64,000 nt of DNA, taken from assembly GCA_023055505.1 (NCBI GenBank), contig JALIRH010000002.1, positions 35,473,733-35,537,732 of the forward strand. The letters run 5' to 3'. This DNA comes from Callipepla californica brunnescens. Taxonomy: Eukaryota > Chordata > Aves > Galliformes > Odontophoridae. Positions within the stretch are counted from its first letter, which is position 1. Every line of letters starts with the position of its first letter. Below, piece by piece: positions 62,030 through 64,000 of the stretch. The notes under the pieces are model-generated. The model saw only the letters and a list, made by a program, of their open reading frames with translations, did no database searches and had not been told where the DNA came from. The position numbers and the translations under genes were made by a program.

Positions 62030-62704
62030 TCCTGGAAATAATTCCAAGCATAGGAAGGAAAAGAAAGCAATTGGGTGCAGTCAGTATGGATTTATGGAGT
62101 CCAGCTGGAGGTCAGTCACCAGTGGTGTACCCTGAGTTAATACTGGAGATAGCACAGTTTAAGATTTCTATTTACAATGTGAGTGATGGGTTGGTGTGCA
62201 CCATCAGCAAGTTTGCAGGTAATACTGAGTTGGTAGGAGCAGCTGATACAGCAGATGGTTGTGCTGCTGTTGAGTGGGTCCTTGCCAGGTTGGAGAAATC
62301 CATTGGTGGTGATCAGTAAAGCCCAGCACCTGGGGAAGAAGAGGCCCAGACACCATTATAGGCTCTGGGCCCACTCTCTGGGAAGCAGCTTTGCAGGAAA
62401 GTACCCGTTGTTCCACGTGCCAGCTTGACACCAAGTTGAACATGAGCCAGCAATGCGCCCTTGTGGCAAAGGAGGCCAACAGCATCTTGGGCTGCACTGT
62501 GAAGGGTGTTTAGAGATCCTCCAGATGTGATTATTCTGCTGTGCTCAGGGCGGTGAGATGTGTTTGGGGTGCTGTGGGCAGCGCAGGACTCCAATGGGAC
62601 AAGATCATGAATATACTGGAACAACTGAAGCAGAAGAGCATTAAGCTGATAAAGGGTTTGGATGCTGAGAGAGCAGGGAACGTTTAGCCTGATAAAGAGA
62701 AGAA
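62030..62704 (+). mobile_element. Diverged CR1 LINE ORF2 fragment
   Basis: Plus-strand frames broken by stops and shifts show CR1 reverse-transcriptase landmarks in order: SSWRSVTSGVP (near 62100), VCTISKFAGNTELVG (near 62195-62240), NMSQQCALVAKEANSILGC (near 62440-62495) and a SLIKRR-type end (near 62690). It ends abruptly where an inverted CR1 begins. It is non-functional, and older than the neighbouring copy. Confidence 0.82.
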
Positions 62705-63119
62705 TCAAATAAAGGTTTGGGTTGGAGGGGACCTTAGAGATCATCCTGTTATATCCGCTTGCACCCTTTTGTAGTTTGAAACCATTTCCCCTTGTTCTCT
62801 TACTACATGTCCGAGTAAAAAGTTGGTCTCCCTCCTGTTTCAAATCTCATGTTTGGAAAGATGCAATGAGGTCTCCTTGGAGCCTCCTCTTCTCCAGACT
62901 GATCGAGCCCAGCTCCCTCAGCTTGTCTTCATAAGAGAGGTGCTCCAGCCCTCTGAGCATCAATGTGGCCCTTTTCTGCAGCCACTGCAACAGCTCCACA
63001 TCCTTCTTGTGCTGGGGGCCCCAGGCCTGGGCACAGTACTCCAAATGAAGCCTCATGAGGGCAGAGTAGAGGTGGCCAGTGATCCCACAAGGATCACTGA
63101 GTCCAGCTGTTTGCTTCAC
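62705..63119 (-). mobile_element. CR1 LINE 3' fragment, inverted
   Basis: Read on the minus strand it encodes the C-terminal part of CR1 ORF2, with an open frame from 63119 to 62847: [19 protein letters not shown], then [20 protein letters not shown] and KRRLQGDL. This passes into 3' UTR sequence ending GATCTCTAAGGTCCCCTCCA. It is 5'-truncated, lacks the terminal octamers, and looks younger than the plus-strand fragment beside it. Confidence 0.9.
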
Positions 63120-64000
63120 ACAGGATCACTGGGAATTCAAACCACGCTCATGGTTATAAGTCAGAATAAATGCTAAGGGCTCCTCATCCTTAGCTTATTT
63201 TCTACATTCCTGAAACTGATCACCAGCAGCTGCTGAACCCAAACACAGTTTTTTCTGAAGGCCTGGAGAATGTGCTACAACCAGGTAATTGTGGTTTGTC
63301 AACACCTTTCAACAGTTTCAATAGTTTCTGAGCATTAAATACGTATGAAGCTATCCTTCCAATTCCAGTTTGGGAGGCAGAGGTCAAAGAAGGAAGGAGG
63401 ATTTTTTCTATCTTATCGCTGCTTTTGGTGGAAGGACGTTGCTGATAGCAGTGTTTGCTGTGATGCAAAACATAAAAAGGATCATCAGATTTTCAATCTG
63501 TGGACTAAACGCCTCAGCAGCGTATCTATGAAGACATAATGAGTTTGACAGGCTGGACTAGCGTTCTTGTCCTGATCAGCTGTGCAGGGTCTTGCAAATT
63601 TAGAAGTATGCAACCCAGCATTGTGTGGATTCAGATAATGCAGCATCACTGGTACTGCAGTGCATCTGTGGGCTCTGCCCTCCAGCTGCCTGCCAGCCAG
63701 CGTGCTCTGCTCAGCGTGGGAGATCAGTGATGCTAAGAGTGGGCCAGACCTCCTTAAGCAAGAGTGGCCACATCGTGTGGACTGTGCTTTTTGGGAGGAA
63801 CAGAGACTCATTTGTTCCGATTGGTAAATGCCAGATCTCTCGTGTCTTACCATCAACTAAGTTCCACCATTTGATATCGATATTTTTCTTGGAGGCTAAA
63901 ATATTCTCCTGTTGATTTAATAGCATAAGTTTTGGCACAGCAAAGTGCCATTTCTGGGATCCTGGGAATGCTGTGCCATGCCACAGTGGCTATCTTCTTA
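63120..64000. other. Intergenic region at right edge
   Basis: No gene was recognised. Open frames such as 63485-63856 (minus) and 63625-63915 (plus) overlap each other and have no domain features. No repeat was identified with confidence. Confidence 0.5.

Noticed and set aside
62313..62843. A 176-codon minus-strand open frame
   Set aside because: It runs across the junction of two CR1 fragments in opposite orientation and does not follow the CR1 ORF2 frame over most of its length; it is a chance frame in repeat DNA.
1..64000. Prokaryotic-type systems: operons, CRISPR arrays, defence islands, phage or plasmid genes; also endogenous retroviral LTRs
   Set aside because: The window is vertebrate DNA with spliced genes. 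I found no direct-repeat/spacer array, no gene cluster with short intergenic gaps, and no LTR pair or retroviral gene that I could support.

Overview
This window is vertebrate nuclear DNA, almost certainly avian and probably galliform. Three things show this: spliced genes with long AT-rich introns, several copies of the bird CR1 LINE with its 3'-terminal ATTCTGTG octamers, and a MOS protein that is close to what I remember of chicken c-mos but not identical. The gene order CHCHD7 (minus) / PLAG1 (plus) / MOS (plus) is the conserved amniote arrangement known from human 8q12.

Layout. Positions 1-3.85 kb hold CHCHD7 on the minus strand. I reconstructed it from three small coding exons (1-89, 909-1007, 1568-1621), and its last few codons lie beyond the left edge. 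A large CpG island (about 2.9-5.5 kb) holds the divergent CHCHD7/PLAG1 promoter. PLAG1 then fills about 4.1-54.15 kb: a non-coding first exon ending at 4307, a probable non-coding exon at 32499-32721, a coding exon from 46735 (ATG at 46852) to 47093, and a last exon from 47660 with the stop at 48923. A 3' UTR of about 5.2 kb follows, ending at an AATAAA at 54127. The joined reading frame gives a 501-residue protein with seven C2H2 zinc fingers. After about 4.8 kb of intergenic DNA comes the intronless MOS kinase gene (59067-60116), with a cytoplasmic-polyadenylation-type element and poly(A) signal just downstream. The right end (about 62.0-63.1 kb) holds two CR1 fragments in opposite orientation.

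The genes do not form one pathway. CHCHD7 encodes a small twin CX9C protein of the mitochondrial import type. PLAG1 encodes a growth-promoting transcription factor (IGF2 is the best known target). MOS encodes the germ-cell MAPKKK behind meiotic arrest. They are linked by position: CHCHD7 and PLAG1 share a promoter region, and PLAG1 and MOS are in tandem.

I found no evidence of an undescribed system such as a defence locus, CRISPR array or new gene cluster. The observations most worth checking are regulatory: the PLAG1 leader uORFs, the three miR-181-type seed matches in the PLAG1 3' UTR, the MOS CPE, a tandem CR1 pair and an inverted CR1 pair, an isolated GC-rich block in intron 2, and several intron segments that look like candidate conserved non-coding elements.
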